Assembly (NCBI RefSeq): GCF_003268475.1 | Contig: NZ_MCIF01000002.1 | Location: forward strand, 2,276,259-2,340,258 | Direction: 5' to 3' | Origin: Thermogemmatispora tikiterensis | Lineage (GTDB): Bacteria > Chloroflexota > Ktedonobacteria > Ktedonobacterales > Ktedonobacteraceae | DNA: 64,000 nt | Part shown: in pieces, positions 44,121-53,564 of the stretch | How the letters are laid out: every line of letters begins with the position of its first letter | Numbering within the stretch: position 1 is the first letter of the stretch | Notes under the pieces: generated by a model | Told to the model about the DNA's origin: nothing | The model's input: only the letters and a program-made list of their open reading frames with translations | The model's database searches: none | Program-made: the position numbers and the translations under genes

Positions 44121-45707
44121 ATGGTCAATGTCGTTGCTTTAAGCGTCTTCATTGTATTTTTCATTCTTGTCACCGTGCTGGGCTTCGTCGCCGCTCGCTG
44201 GCGCCGCGGTGATCTAAGCCTGTTGAATGAGTGGGGGCTAGCGGGTCGACGCTTTGGCACCGTGATCACCTGGTTCCTGCTGGGCGGCGACCTCTATACA
44301 GCCTACACCTTCGTTGCTGTGCCGGGCCTGATGTTCAACAGCGGGGCAACCGGCTTCTTTGCTGTTCCCTACACGATTATAGCTTATCCCCTCGTCTATT
44401 TGCTGATGCCACGCTTCTGGAGCGTCGCCAGGAAGCACGGCTACATCACTGCTTCGGACTTTGTCCGCGACCGTTTCGGGAGCAGCACCCTCGCTCTGGT
44501 GGTCGCCTTCACCGGCATCCTGGCAACGATGCCCTACATCGCCCTCCAGATGTTCGGTATCGAGGTCTCGATCGCTCAGATGGGTGTTCCGGTTGAGGCC
44601 GCTTTGATTATCGCTTTCCTCATTCTGGCTGCCTACACCTATACCAGTGGCTTGCGCGCGCCTGCGATGATCGCTCTGGTCAAAGATCTGATGATCTTTA
44701 CGGTGATGATTGCGGCGATCATCGTGATCCCGATCAAGCTGGGCGGCTTCGGCAATATCTTTGCCGCGGCCCATACGAAGCATCTGAACGCCATTGCTCA
44801 AGGCACGACCTTCCGCGATCTGCTGACCACACCCCAGGCCCAGATGGCTTACGCGACGCTGGCCCTCGGTTCGGCTCTGGCCCTCTTCCTCTATCCGCAC
44901 GCGATGACAGGCGTGCTCAGCAGTAGCAGTCGCCAGGTAGTGAAGCGCAATGCGGCGTTGCTGCCCCTCTATTCGCTGATGCTGGGCTTGCTGGCTCTGC
45001 TCGGCTATATGGCCATTGCCGCCGGCACGGGAGTCACGAGCCAGCCTGCTTTCCACAGCTATAAGGCCAATGGGGCCGTGCCTTCACTCATGAGCTGGGC
45101 TTTCCCCGATTGGTTTGCGGGCTTCGCTTTCGCCGCTATCTCAATCGGCGCTTTGGTCCCCGCTGCAGTGATGTCGATCGCCGCGGCCAACCTCTTTACG
45201 CGCAATATCTATAAGGAGTACTTCCGCCCGAATTGCTCGGACCGCGAGGAGTCGGCGGTGGCGAAGGTGGTCTCGCTGGTGGTGAAGTTCGGTGCCCTGC
45301 TCTTTATCCTGCTGGTGCCAGCTACCAATATTATCAACTTCCAGCTCCTGGGCGGTGTCTGGATTATTCAGACGCTGCCTCCGGTCTTCCTGGGTCTCTA
45401 TACCAACTGGATGCACCGCTGGGCAATGATCATCGGCTGGGTCGGCGGGATGGTGACCGGCACCTGGATGGCGGTGGCCAATAACTTCGCCTCCTCGGTC
45501 TTTACGATCTCTCTCGGCAACGTGAAGATCGCTGCCTACATCGCGGTCTATTCGCTACTGGTCAATCTGGTCTTGACGCTGATCTTGACGCCAGTCTTCC
45601 GCGCTCTGGGCGTTCCTTCGGGGAAGGACAATACGCAACCCAGCGACTACGAGGAGGAAGGGCTGGCCGCCCTGCCCAAAGAGCCGCTGATGGAGGAACT
45701 GGCCTGA
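44121..45707 (+). CDS. Sodium:solute symporter (SSS family), monocarboxylate type
   Basis: A 528-residue transporter with about 13 membrane helices. The N-terminal FILVTVLGFVAARWRRGD, LAGRRFGTVITWFLLGGDLY and the family signature around GALVPAAVMSIAAANLFTRN mark it as an SSS member; the preceding DUF3311 gene suggests the MctP-like monocarboxylate group. It would import an organic acid with sodium. The start at ATG 44121 follows AAAGGAAAG; the opening to 44079 is less likely. The substrate is inferred. Confidence 0.9.
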   Translation: MVNVVALSVFIVFFILVTVLGFVAARWRRGDLSLLNEWGLAGRRFGTVITWFLLGGDLYTAYTFVAVPGLMFNSGATGFFAVPYTIIAYPLVYLLMPRFWSVARKHGYITASDFVRDRFGSSTLALVVAFTGILATMPYIALQMFGIEVSIAQMGVPVEAALIIAFLILAAYTYTSGLRAPAMIALVKDLMIFTVMIAAIIVIPIKLGGFGNIFAAAHTKHLNAIAQGTTFRDLLTTPQAQMAYATLALGSALALFLYPHAMTGVLSSSSRQVVKRNAALLPLYSLMLGLLALLGYMAIAAGTGVTSQPAFHSYKANGAVPSLMSWAFPDWFAGFAFAAISIGALVPAAVMSIAAANLFTRNIYKEYFRPNCSDREESAVAKVVSLVVKFGALLFILLVPATNIINFQLLGGVWIIQTLPPVFLGLYTNWMHRWAMIIGWVGGMVTGTWMAVANNFASSVFTISLGNVKIAAYIAVYSLLVNLVLTLILTPVFRALGVPSGKDNTQPSDYEEEGLAALPKEPLMEELA

Positions 45708-45850
45708 GTCCTGTTCTGTTTCCGTTGGTGGGGTCTGGCTTGCTCTCTCGTTCGCTACCCGCCCGGCACGCGCAGGCTGAGAACGCCGGCCCCGCTTAGG
45801 TCCAACGGAAGGAAGGAGACGAAGGCTCGCTTGAAGCTTTGGGACCAACG

Positions 45851-45917
45851 AAGAGAGACGAGCATCCTCCTTTCACCCACCACCACTCATGAGGGTGAGG
45901 GATGCTCGTCTCTCTTT
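45851..45917. terminator. Bidirectional terminator with 17-base stem
   Basis: AAGAGAGACGAGCATCC (45851-45867) pairs exactly with GGATGCTCGTCTCTCTT (45900-45916). The loop contains a further stem CACCC/GGGTG. T-rich sequence follows on each strand's 3' side. It lies between the symporter gene (plus) and the coiled-coil gene (minus) and should stop transcription from both sides. The rest of the 316-base gap holds no supported gene. Confidence 0.75.
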
Positions 45918-46023
45918 GCCTTGACAGGGCCGTTGGCCCTCAAGCCCCTTAGATTGGGCCACTATGCCCAGGCTCCTCCCTCTTCACCGACTCTCCACCT
46001 GGCCGGGCCAGGTCCCTTCCTTT

Positions 46024-46569
46024 TCAGTCGTCTTCCGTTGGCACGCTGACCTGCTCGACACGCTGTAGCACGTCTTGCAAAGCCTGGAGCCGGGGCGAGC
46101 GAGCGATCAGGCTCTCCCTCCCCTGGAGGGACCTGGCGCGGCTCGCTTCGCACTCTAGTAGCTCGCTAAGGGCCAGATAGTACTCGACCAGCACACGCTG
46201 GCCGCTAACATGATCAACTGTTTCTTCTAAGAGGGCCGCTGCTTCAGTGTAGGCCCAGAGCTGAGCGTTGGCATCCTCCAGGTCCTGCTGGGCCTGGCAC
46301 TGTAGATGCGCTTGCTGCTCTAGCTGGCGCCGGCGCAGACGCGACTCCCCTTCCTGAGCCAGGGCCAGTTCTTGCAGGCGCAGAGCCGCCTCGCCCGCGG
46401 CCAGTTTTGCTTCTTCCTGCCGACGCGCCAGCCAGGCTCTGACGGCGTGTAGTCGCACAAGGAAGCTGGCTCCCTCTGGCAAACGTAGCTCATCTGAGGC
46501 GAGTAGCTCGTCGCTGCCTCGCTCCTCTTGCTCCTGTTCCTGGTCTTCGTATTCGTCTGAGAAATGCAT
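46024..46569 (-). CDS. Coiled-coil protein of unknown function
   Basis: A 181-residue protein rich in Glu, Gln, Arg, Ala and Leu. After an acidic start (residues 1-30) it is predicted helical almost throughout, with heptad-like stretches (VRAWLARRQEEAKLAAGEAA, RLRRRQLEQQAHLQCQAQQD), consistent with a coiled coil. No family is recognised. Its ATG overlaps the stop of the upstream gene by one base (TGATG), so it is translated together with that membrane protein and the two may interact. Confidence 0.6.
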   Translation of the reverse strand: MHFSDEYEDQEQEQEERGSDELLASDELRLPEGASFLVRLHAVRAWLARRQEEAKLAAGEAALRLQELALAQEGESRLRRRQLEQQAHLQCQAQQDLEDANAQLWAYTEAAALLEETVDHVSGQRVLVEYYLALSELLECEASRARSLQGRESLIARSPRLQALQDVLQRVEQVSVPTEDD

Positions 46570-47117
46570 CAGGAGAAGAGCACCTGCGCTTTCTTGCCGA
46601 GATGCAGTGAAAGCGTGGAGAGATCGAGTTGCTGATTGACAGGGAAGTCAAGGTAGCCCGTTTGCTTCTGACCCGGCAGGATCACAGGAGGAATGGAAAT
46701 CAGCTGGGGGGCTATCTGGGTGCCGTTGGGCAGCACCAGGCGGGCCAGGGCCTGGTAGTCGATCCCTACTGGCGATTCACCGGGATTTTGAACGTCCAGA
46801 TAGACCCGGATGACATAGTTGCTCTGGTGCTTTTGATCATCAGAGTAGCTGCCTGCCTCGCCAACCCGAGTCACGGTCAGGTTCACCCCGCTAAAGGAGA
46901 AGGACCGATTCAACTCGATGGAAGCCACTGGATTGTTCTGTGCCGGTGTGGGGGTTAGCGCCGTTAGCGCATCGCTGCCATTGCCACCAGCCCGCGGTAA
47001 GTGGCTGTAGGCCATGAGACCAACCAGGACGATCAGCATCACAAGCACCACAATGCCCAGTGTGATCCACAGCTCACGCCGCTGTGGATACCCCTCTTCC
47101 TTGAAATCATCAGACAT
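46569..47117 (-). CDS. Membrane-anchored DUF4352-like protein
   Basis: A 182-residue protein with a short cytoplasmic start, one membrane helix (about 17-37) and an extracytoplasmic domain. That domain (SFSFSGVNLTVTRVGE, NYVIRVYLDVQNPGESPVGI, LPNGTQIAP, and a closing DLSTLSLHLG) follows the DUF4352/immunoglobulin-like pattern. The function is unknown. It forms an overlapping two-gene unit with the coiled-coil protein. Confidence 0.65.
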   Translation of the reverse strand: MSDDFKEEGYPQRRELWITLGIVVLVMLIVLVGLMAYSHLPRAGGNGSDALTALTPTPAQNNPVASIELNRSFSFSGVNLTVTRVGEAGSYSDDQKHQSNYVIRVYLDVQNPGESPVGIDYQALARLVLPNGTQIAPQLISIPPVILPGQKQTGYLDFPVNQQLDLSTLSLHLGKKAQVLFS

Positions 47118-47375
47118 CTTGACGATGGTACTCCTGACTGCGAGAGTTAGATCAACCGGTTCATATTATAGCAAAGATCCGGCAGGCAGGTCAGACAGCC
47201 ACGATGCAGCTAGCGAGCGGCAAGATGAGGCCATTCCCCCACTCCTGGTCACCTGACGAGCCGCCAGGATGCCAGGAGTGGCAGGAGACCTCTATGAGTG
47301 GAGCGGCTGGCCACTCATCCGTCGGAAAAGCAGCCAGCTGCAAACAGAATAACACCTGATGGGTCAGGGTCAGGA

Positions 47376-48638
47376 TCAGGAAGCCGCGAGGAAATTCTGA
47401 GTGCCAAAAGAGCCTCCCAACACATCGCGCGCCGAGGCTCCCATCCAGCGCTCTAAGACGGTAGCATAGACTGAGCGGAAGTCAACTGTGTATTTTAGAT
47501 TCCCATTATCGTCAAGATTCGTCAGTGAGGGTGGTTCTCCAAAAATGCCACGATTGACAGCGCTGCCAATAATGAACATCGGTGCCGCTGTTCCATGATC
47601 AGTGCCCAGGCCGCCATTTTCCTCGACACGCCGCCCAAACTCGGACCAGGTCATGACCACCACCTGATCAGCCTTGCCGTGCAAAGCGAGATCTGTGTAG
47701 AAGGCATAGAGGCCATCGGCAAGCGTTTTGACAAGTTGAGCATGGGTCTCCTCCTGGTTGGCATGGGTATCAAAGCCGCCCAGGGTAATGTAGCCAACGC
47801 GCAGGCCCAGATCGTTCACGATGACTTCCGCCAGAATCTTGAGTCCCTCGGCAAATGGACCCTGGGGATAGGTCACGGCAGGCTTGTAGCTGTTGGCCAC
47901 TTGATGCAGGCGTTGGGCACTCTGCTGGGCATCGAGGGCAGTAGCCTCCAGAAGCGCGGCATAAGGGGCGGTACGCGGATAGGAATTGTAGAGCTTGAGC
48001 AGGGCCTGCAGGCGCGAGGCTCCACCATCGTGATCGGCTGGGTCAACGCTGAGGCGATAGGAGTTGAGGCTGGAGAGCGTTGGAACCTGGGTGGTAAGTG
48101 AGGAGAGAGCGAGTGCGGTCTGGCTGCCGATCTCCAGCGCTTTAAAGGGGTGACCTTCCTGGTCGACCAGCCCAGCCACGAGCTTGCCCAGCCAGCCCTC
48201 GCGTCCGTTGCCGCTGAGATCGAGGGTCTGCCAGATGTCCATCGCCTGGAAGTGCGAGAGGCTTTGATTGGGATAGCCAACTCCCTCGACGACGGCCAGG
48301 TGGCCAGCATCCCAGAGCTTTTTGAAGCCCGCCATTTCAGGATGTAAGCCCAGTCGCTGATCAAGCGGGAGTACCTGAGCCTCCTTGATGGCCAGTGTGG
48401 GACGCATCTGGTAATAGTGAGTGTCTGTATAGGGAATGACGGTGTTGAGGCCATCGTTGCCGCCGGCCAGCTGAACGACGATCAGGGTGCGCTCGCTAGC
48501 CGCCTGGGCCAGGCGCACCCCTTCGCGGGCCTGCGCGCGCGCCGAAAGCAGAGCACGACTGAAGACAGAGGGCATGACCATGCCGGCGCTCACGACGAGC
48601 ATACCATCTTTGATCAGTGCACGACGAGAAAGGGCCAT
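47376..48638 (-). CDS. DUF1501 domain-containing secreted protein
   Basis: A 420-residue protein with a Tat-like start (SRRALIKDGMLVVSAGM). The DUF1501 core shows VVQLAGGNDGLNTVIPYTD, GLHPEMAGFKKLWDAGHLAV, NQSLSHFQAMDIWQT, and VMTWSEFGRRVEENGGLGTDHG. DUF1501 belongs to the alkaline-phosphatase-like superfamily and is nearly always encoded beside DUF1800, as here. The natural substrate is unknown. GGGAGGAAG precedes the ATG. Confidence 0.93.
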   Translation of the reverse strand: MALSRRALIKDGMLVVSAGMVMPSVFSRALLSARAQAREGVRLAQAASERTLIVVQLAGGNDGLNTVIPYTDTHYYQMRPTLAIKEAQVLPLDQRLGLHPEMAGFKKLWDAGHLAVVEGVGYPNQSLSHFQAMDIWQTLDLSGNGREGWLGKLVAGLVDQEGHPFKALEIGSQTALALSSLTTQVPTLSSLNSYRLSVDPADHDGGASRLQALLKLYNSYPRTAPYAALLEATALDAQQSAQRLHQVANSYKPAVTYPQGPFAEGLKILAEVIVNDLGLRVGYITLGGFDTHANQEETHAQLVKTLADGLYAFYTDLALHGKADQVVVMTWSEFGRRVEENGGLGTDHGTAAPMFIIGSAVNRGIFGEPPSLTNLDDNGNLKYTVDFRSVYATVLERWMGASARDVLGGSFGTQNFLAAS

Positions 48639-48713
48639 TGTTCTTCCTCCCGTTTCAAGCAGGTCCCCAGCAGGCCATAACCGCAGCCCTGTTGGGCATC
48701 TGCTTCCTCCAAT

Positions 48714-50288
48714 CTAGTTAAGCTGATACTCTGGCGAGGCCAGGAGCAGATAGAGCGCGCCCCTTACACGGCTGAGCGGGTAGGACTTACCATTGGCAAA
48801 GGTTACGCTCTCCTGCCGCCCTGTCGCTGGCATAGTGAGATAGCTGACAAGCTGGTCCCGTCGATCGCCGGCTAGCTGCCCATCAAGCAGGAAAGCCGCA
48901 AAGTAGTCTACAAAAGCTTCGGGCGAGGCGATACGGTTTTTCTCGATCAGAGATTGCAGATTGAGTGGATGGACAACGCCACGTCCCAGGCCACGTCGCA
49001 GGAGGAGATCGACGTAATTGAGGCGCGTCATCCATGTGCCACTATTGAGCCAGAAAGCGCTGACCTTGTCGCCAGGCCAGCCACCAACGTTGGGGGGATC
49101 AAAGAGGGTCTGACCCATGAGCGTGGTGAACTGCGGCAGGAGACTGCCATCGTCCTGGAGGCCCAAAGCTCGATAGGCGCCAACAGCGAATTCAACTGGC
49201 GACTTGAGTCGGCTGCGATAGGCCTTCGCCGAGGCGAACTGCGGCGAAAGCAGGAGAGCCCGCATGACCGCCCCAATATTATGGTTGCTCTGCTGATAAG
49301 CCGTGACGAGCGGCTGGAGGTCTTCCTCACTCGGGTTCTCGTAGACAAAGAAGCTAAAGAGCTTGCGCGCCAGAAACCAGGGGGCAGCGGGATGATTGGC
49401 CAGGATCCTGATGACGTCTCGATAATCAAGGTTACCGCTATGCCCCAGAAAATGCTTGATGCGGTCGCTGTGAGTGGCAGGATTGTAATAAGAGGAGAAG
49501 CCCCGAACATGCCAGCCGCTGAGGGCCGCCGCGCCTTCGGTGACGTCTTGTTGAGTGTAGTGACCTAACCCGATGGTGAATAGCTCCATCAGCTCGCGGG
49601 CATAGTTCTCATTGGGGATGTTGCGCGTGCTCTTGGTGAGGTCGAGATAGAAGAGCATAGCCGGATCTCTGGTGATCCCCAGCAGAATGCTATCAAAGGT
49701 ATCAAAGGCGTGTTCGCGTAAAAACTGGTTCTGGATGATCATGCGCCGATAGAAGCGCGGACCACCGACTTTGCGAAAGCTGCTGGTAAGCACCCCATGC
49801 CAGAAGAGGGTCATTTTTTCCAGCAGCGGACGCTGCGTCCAGGCCATGCGCAGAAGCCACCAGCGCTGCTGATCCTGCGGGCGATCGAGATTGAGTTTGA
49901 GAGCCGCCAGACGCTGTTCCATCTCATCGTCGGGCACTTGCTGGTAGTTCAGCAAACGATCGACCGCAGCGGAGAAGCCCAGATTGCGATAGAGTGCTAG
50001 CTCCTCGGGTCCAGCGCCAAAACCTGCACGCCTCAGCAAGTGACCGATGAGCTGCTGGTCAGCCTGGGCACCGGTTGAGTGGCTATGCTGCCAGAACTGT
50101 TCCAGGGTGACGCCTCCAACCACTAGCCCCGCTGCACCCAGGCCGATCCCCGCCAGTCCAAGGAGACGGCGCCGGGGCAGCCGTGCCGAGGCTGGTGCTG
50201 CGTTTGCGGCAGATGTCGTCGGCTGTGGCTCGCTCTGTTCGGCAGAAGGGGGCCAGTGCGGTTCTTCATAGCTTGCTGCTTCTTCCAT
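48714..50288 (-). CDS. DUF1800 domain-containing secreted protein
   Basis: A 524-residue protein with a Tat-like signal (PRRRLLGLAGIGLGAAGLVV at about 38-57) after a hydrophilic start. The DUF1800 domain begins LIGHLLRRAGFGAGPEELAL and includes MTLFWHGVLTSSF, NENYARELMELFTIG, DPPNVGGWPGD and a C-terminal LLASPEYQLN. It starts an operon with the DUF1501 gene, 75 bases downstream. This pair is widespread and uncharacterised; roles in polysaccharide or phosphate processing outside the cell have been proposed. Confidence 0.93.
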   Translation of the reverse strand: MEEAASYEEPHWPPSAEQSEPQPTTSAANAAPASARLPRRRLLGLAGIGLGAAGLVVGGVTLEQFWQHSHSTGAQADQQLIGHLLRRAGFGAGPEELALYRNLGFSAAVDRLLNYQQVPDDEMEQRLAALKLNLDRPQDQQRWWLLRMAWTQRPLLEKMTLFWHGVLTSSFRKVGGPRFYRRMIIQNQFLREHAFDTFDSILLGITRDPAMLFYLDLTKSTRNIPNENYARELMELFTIGLGHYTQQDVTEGAAALSGWHVRGFSSYYNPATHSDRIKHFLGHSGNLDYRDVIRILANHPAAPWFLARKLFSFFVYENPSEEDLQPLVTAYQQSNHNIGAVMRALLLSPQFASAKAYRSRLKSPVEFAVGAYRALGLQDDGSLLPQFTTLMGQTLFDPPNVGGWPGDKVSAFWLNSGTWMTRLNYVDLLLRRGLGRGVVHPLNLQSLIEKNRIASPEAFVDYFAAFLLDGQLAGDRRDQLVSYLTMPATGRQESVTFANGKSYPLSRVRGALYLLLASPEYQLN

Positions 50289-50597
50289 AAGCCAGGTCGC
50301 TCCCGTGCGTACTCTGCAAAAACAGGCAGGATGTTTTCCGGGTTATACCAGTCATGCTAGCAGAGAAAGCTCAAGATGTCCTCAAGAAGAGCTATATGTT
50401 TGCTGAAGATGGCTCCCGACAGGAATCTGGCCCGGTCCGTCACCGCGCGAAACTATCAATCGTTCAAGAAAGTTGGAAGCTGTGCCTCTCGCTCTCCAGG
50501 AAGGCCCTGCCCGCGGGGCCTTCCTTTGCGCAGGCACGCGGCCATCTGCCAGTGCTATATCAGCATCAGCTGTGATAGATGGGTAGCAAGCATAGGG
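50289..50597. other. Divergent intergenic region with a leader hairpin
   Basis: About 309 bases between the DUF1800 gene (minus) and the GT-C glycosyltransferase gene (plus). It contains a terminator-shaped hairpin at 50498-50525 (AGGAAGGCCC / GGGCCTTCCT, 8-base loop, followed by TTTG) within what would be the leader of the glycosyltransferase gene. No gene is supported. Confidence 0.45.
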
Positions 50598-52508
50598 ATG
50601 AGAAATGTAGAATTGCCACTTGAGCAAAAAACGGCGGAAGCAGATGTCATCGCTCAACAGGAGTTCAAGGAAGAAGGCCTTTCACAATCGCCAGAGAGAC
50701 CGCACAGGAGCCAGCGGTTTCTTCTTCTGGCTGTTTTTGGGGGGATGATCCTGGCCATCGTGCTCCTGGATGCCGTGCTCCCTCTGAGCGGCCTCTGGTT
50801 CAACGATGCGCTGCTCTCACGGGCCGGCACCTGGTCGCTCTTGCCAACCCAGGCACTCTTCCCTAACTGGAGTATCACTCCGCTGCAGCCAGTGCCCATC
50901 GACCCGGCGATCCCTTCGCCCCCGCTGGCCTGGCTTGAGATCATCCTGTTCCTGACAGTCCTGACAACCCTCTTCCTCCTTTACCTCTACGCCCTGGCCA
51001 GGCTACCTGCCCTTATCTCCCGTCGTCATGTCATGCTCTCAACGGTAGCTCTGGGCCTGTTCTACGCGCTTTTTCCCGTTGTTACCTCTCCAGATCTTTT
51101 TTCCTACCTGATCTATGCACGGATGGGGGTTATTTATCATCTCAACCCTCTTACCACACTTCCAACTCAAATTCAATATGACGCAACTTATCCTTATCTC
51201 TACTGGATCGATCAACCTTCAGCCTATGGGCCAACCTGGGCCGCCATCACCTGTTTCTTGCAGTGGCTGGCGCTGCCGCTAGCTGGAGCTAACAATCTGC
51301 TTCTTCCTTTGTTATTGCTGCGCCTCCTCGGCCTGGCCACGCACCTGGGTTCGACCCTCCTGATCTGGTCTATCAGCGGCTACTTGCAGCCGGCACACGC
51401 TGAGGATCAGCCCGGGCAGCGCCGGCGTGCTCTGGCGACACTGGCTTTCGCCTGGAATCCGCTCCTGCTCTTCGAGGCGGCTGTTAACGCCCACAATGAT
51501 AGCACTCTGCTTTTCTTAATCTTACTCGCCCTCTGGCTCCTTGTGCGCGGGAAGCCGGTCCTGCTCCTCTACTCTCTGGTTACCATCCTCTTCGCCCTGG
51601 CAGCCTGCCTGAAGATCAACACGGTCCTGCTCTTTCCAGGGCTGCTCTTGCTGCTCTGGGGCCGAGGAGTACCGTTGCGCCAGATTGCCTTCTGCCTGGG
51701 ACTCTACATCGGCTGCATCGTGCTGCTCTATGCGCCTTTCTGGGATAGCGGTGCCGTCCTAGACGTCTTACGCGTCAATCCCTCTGCATCACGAAATATC
51801 AATACAATCGCTGAATTTCTTGGGCAATTCTATAATGCGGCAATTGTCTCGCATTTCGAGGTGACAATCCCGATTATCGGCTCGCCGGGCGAGCGCCTTA
51901 CGCATACGCTGAGCATGGGCATCTTTGCTCTCTGCTATTTCTGGCTCTGCTGGCGGGCGTTACGCCACTCCTGGCGCATCAGAACCCCTGGTGGCCTGAT
52001 CCAGTGGCTGGCGTTGGTCTGGTTGCTCTACTGCGCCATCGGCACCCCCTGGTTCTGGCCCTGGTACCTGGTCACCTTCTTCGGTCTCTATGCCCTGCTC
52101 GAAGCGAGCGGCGCGAGTAGGCGCTGGCCATTGACGCTTGTGCGCTGGCGTGGGGCGGCCACTCTGCGGCGGCCCCTGCCTTTTCGCCTGCTCAGCCTGA
52201 CGATGCTGATGCTCTATGGCTCCTACGCCTGGGCTTTGCACGGGGCCTTTATGCCCTTCCTGCCCGGCTTCAAGCTGGCTTATCTGCGCGGCCCCTGCGC
52301 CTGGCTTCTCCCCCTCGTACTAACCTGGCTGCTTGATCGCCTCGCCAGGCGCAGCAACCTTGGCCTCGGCCTACCAGCAACTGGACGCTCACATTCTCCT
52401 CCTGTTGCTCTTCTCATCCAGCGTCTCTCGCGGCCCTATCGTCTCCTGCTCCAATCCAGTGCTACCGAGCAGCGAGAGGACAGGCTGTCGCCCTCATCAA
52501 TGGAATGA
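50598..52508 (+). CDS. GT-C-type integral membrane glycosyltransferase, MptB-like
   Basis: A membrane protein of about 636 residues with some 12-14 helices. After a charged 38-residue start, the first helix is FLLLAVFGGMILAIVLLDAV. The motif SPDLFSYLIYARMGVIYHLNP and the following DQPSAYGPTWAAI resemble polyprenol-phosphomannose-dependent alpha-mannosyltransferases (MptB/GT87-like), with LLFEAAVNAHNDS in the core. It should add sugars from a polyprenyl-phosphate donor outside the membrane; the DPM1-like enzyme at 28361 could make that donor. The start at ATG 50598 has only AGGG directly before it, and upstream starts in frame give low-quality sequence. Confidence 0.7.
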   Translation: MRNVELPLEQKTAEADVIAQQEFKEEGLSQSPERPHRSQRFLLLAVFGGMILAIVLLDAVLPLSGLWFNDALLSRAGTWSLLPTQALFPNWSITPLQPVPIDPAIPSPPLAWLEIILFLTVLTTLFLLYLYALARLPALISRRHVMLSTVALGLFYALFPVVTSPDLFSYLIYARMGVIYHLNPLTTLPTQIQYDATYPYLYWIDQPSAYGPTWAAITCFLQWLALPLAGANNLLLPLLLLRLLGLATHLGSTLLIWSISGYLQPAHAEDQPGQRRRALATLAFAWNPLLLFEAAVNAHNDSTLLFLILLALWLLVRGKPVLLLYSLVTILFALAACLKINTVLLFPGLLLLLWGRGVPLRQIAFCLGLYIGCIVLLYAPFWDSGAVLDVLRVNPSASRNINTIAEFLGQFYNAAIVSHFEVTIPIIGSPGERLTHTLSMGIFALCYFWLCWRALRHSWRIRTPGGLIQWLALVWLLYCAIGTPWFWPWYLVTFFGLYALLEASGASRRWPLTLVRWRGAATLRRPLPFRLLSLTMLMLYGSYAWALHGAFMPFLPGFKLAYLRGPCAWLLPLVLTWLLDRLARRSNLGLGLPATGRSHSPPVALLIQRLSRPYRLLLQSSATEQREDRLSPSSME

Positions 52509-52626
52509 CAAAGAAAAAGGACGGTGAGAGGGGCACTGTGCTGGCGGGCTGGGATAGGAATCTGCTCACCACCAGAGGAGGACATTGTGCCTATTGATTC
52601 CCTGGCTCAGACGAGGCCTAACCGGC

Positions 52627-52659
52627 GGTGGCAGGAGCCTGAGCCAGGCTCCTGCCACC
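52627..52659. repeat. Perfect 15-base stem hairpin
   Basis: GGTGGCAGGAGCCTG (52627-52641) and CAGGCTCCTGCCACC (52645-52659) are exact complements around a 3-base loop. It follows the glycosyltransferase gene and lies just before the island's left boundary. There is no T-run; it may be a rho-independent-like stop without U tail, a REP-type element or an IS-associated structure. Confidence 0.6.
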
Positions 52660-52887
52660 TGGGCGAGGGAGGAGATAGGAGATCAGACCTTTCATACCTT
52701 TGCCGTCTTTGCGCCGCAAGGAGGACAGCCCGCCTTTCAGGTATAGGTTTTTCAGGGCATATAGAAACCTCGCCGAGACCTCGTTTACGTCTACCTTTCC
52801 TATCCACTAGATCAAAAATGGAGCCTGAGAGGCTGGCCAGGTAGTCTGAAAAAGCTGTTTTTATCCTCAAAGATACGACAGGTATAC

Positions 52888-53430
52888 GTGAAGGAGGCCC
52901 TGGCGAGATTTCGCATGTATGCCTGTTTGAACACCATATGCCCCTCTGAGAACTCGGAGAAATCCACAGCTTTCACGTTCAACCAGAGCATGCTCAATGC
53001 GATTGCCAAGAAGTTTCCAGACTCCGCTCGTCAGCGCTGTGTGGTTCACAAAATGGACGATGTGCTCAGCTATGTGCCCAGCAAGCGACAGGAAGCGATC
53101 AAAGATAAATTGAAAGCTTTGTTCTCCTAGAAAGATCGAAAAGCGAGTAGTCAGTCTGTAGCGGCTTTTATCGCCAAGTATGAGAAGGTCTATCCTAGCG
53201 CCATCGCCTGCTTGCAGCGGGATCTGGAGGCTTGTCTGGCCTTTTATGCCTTTCCAAAGGAGCACTGGAAAACCATTCGCACCAGCAATGTCATGGAGCG
53301 GCGTTTCGCCCTGAAGGAAGCTGTTTCCTGCTGTTTCATGCGGTCATTCGCAGTTTGCGTTTCAACAAACCGACCATGCCCGTCTCATTAAGCAAGCAAT
53401 CAGACACCGAGATTTTACACAACTCTTGAC
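52888..53430 (+). pseudogene. IS256-family transposase relic
   Basis: A decayed fragment of an IS256/Mutator-type transposase. Recognisable pieces in order: QRCVVHKMDDVLSYVP near 53035-53080, SKRQEAIKDKLKALF, then after an in-frame stop at 53128 the continuing AAFIAKYEKVYPSAIACLQR, LEACLAFYAFPKEHWKTIRT and SNVMERRF, and finally, in another frame, AVIRSLRFNKPTMP. The N-terminal catalytic portion is missing. At least one stop and one frameshift make it non-functional. Confidence 0.82.
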
Positions 53431-53564
53431 AAACTACCGCAGAGCACGTTATATTGGCAATAGTCAATATTCGGCTTTGATTTCAGGCAGATCATGAAGG
53501 AAGTTGAGGGCGATCCATAGTAAGAAGGTTCTTCTCAATTCGGAAGGTTCTCCTCGCGTTTTTC

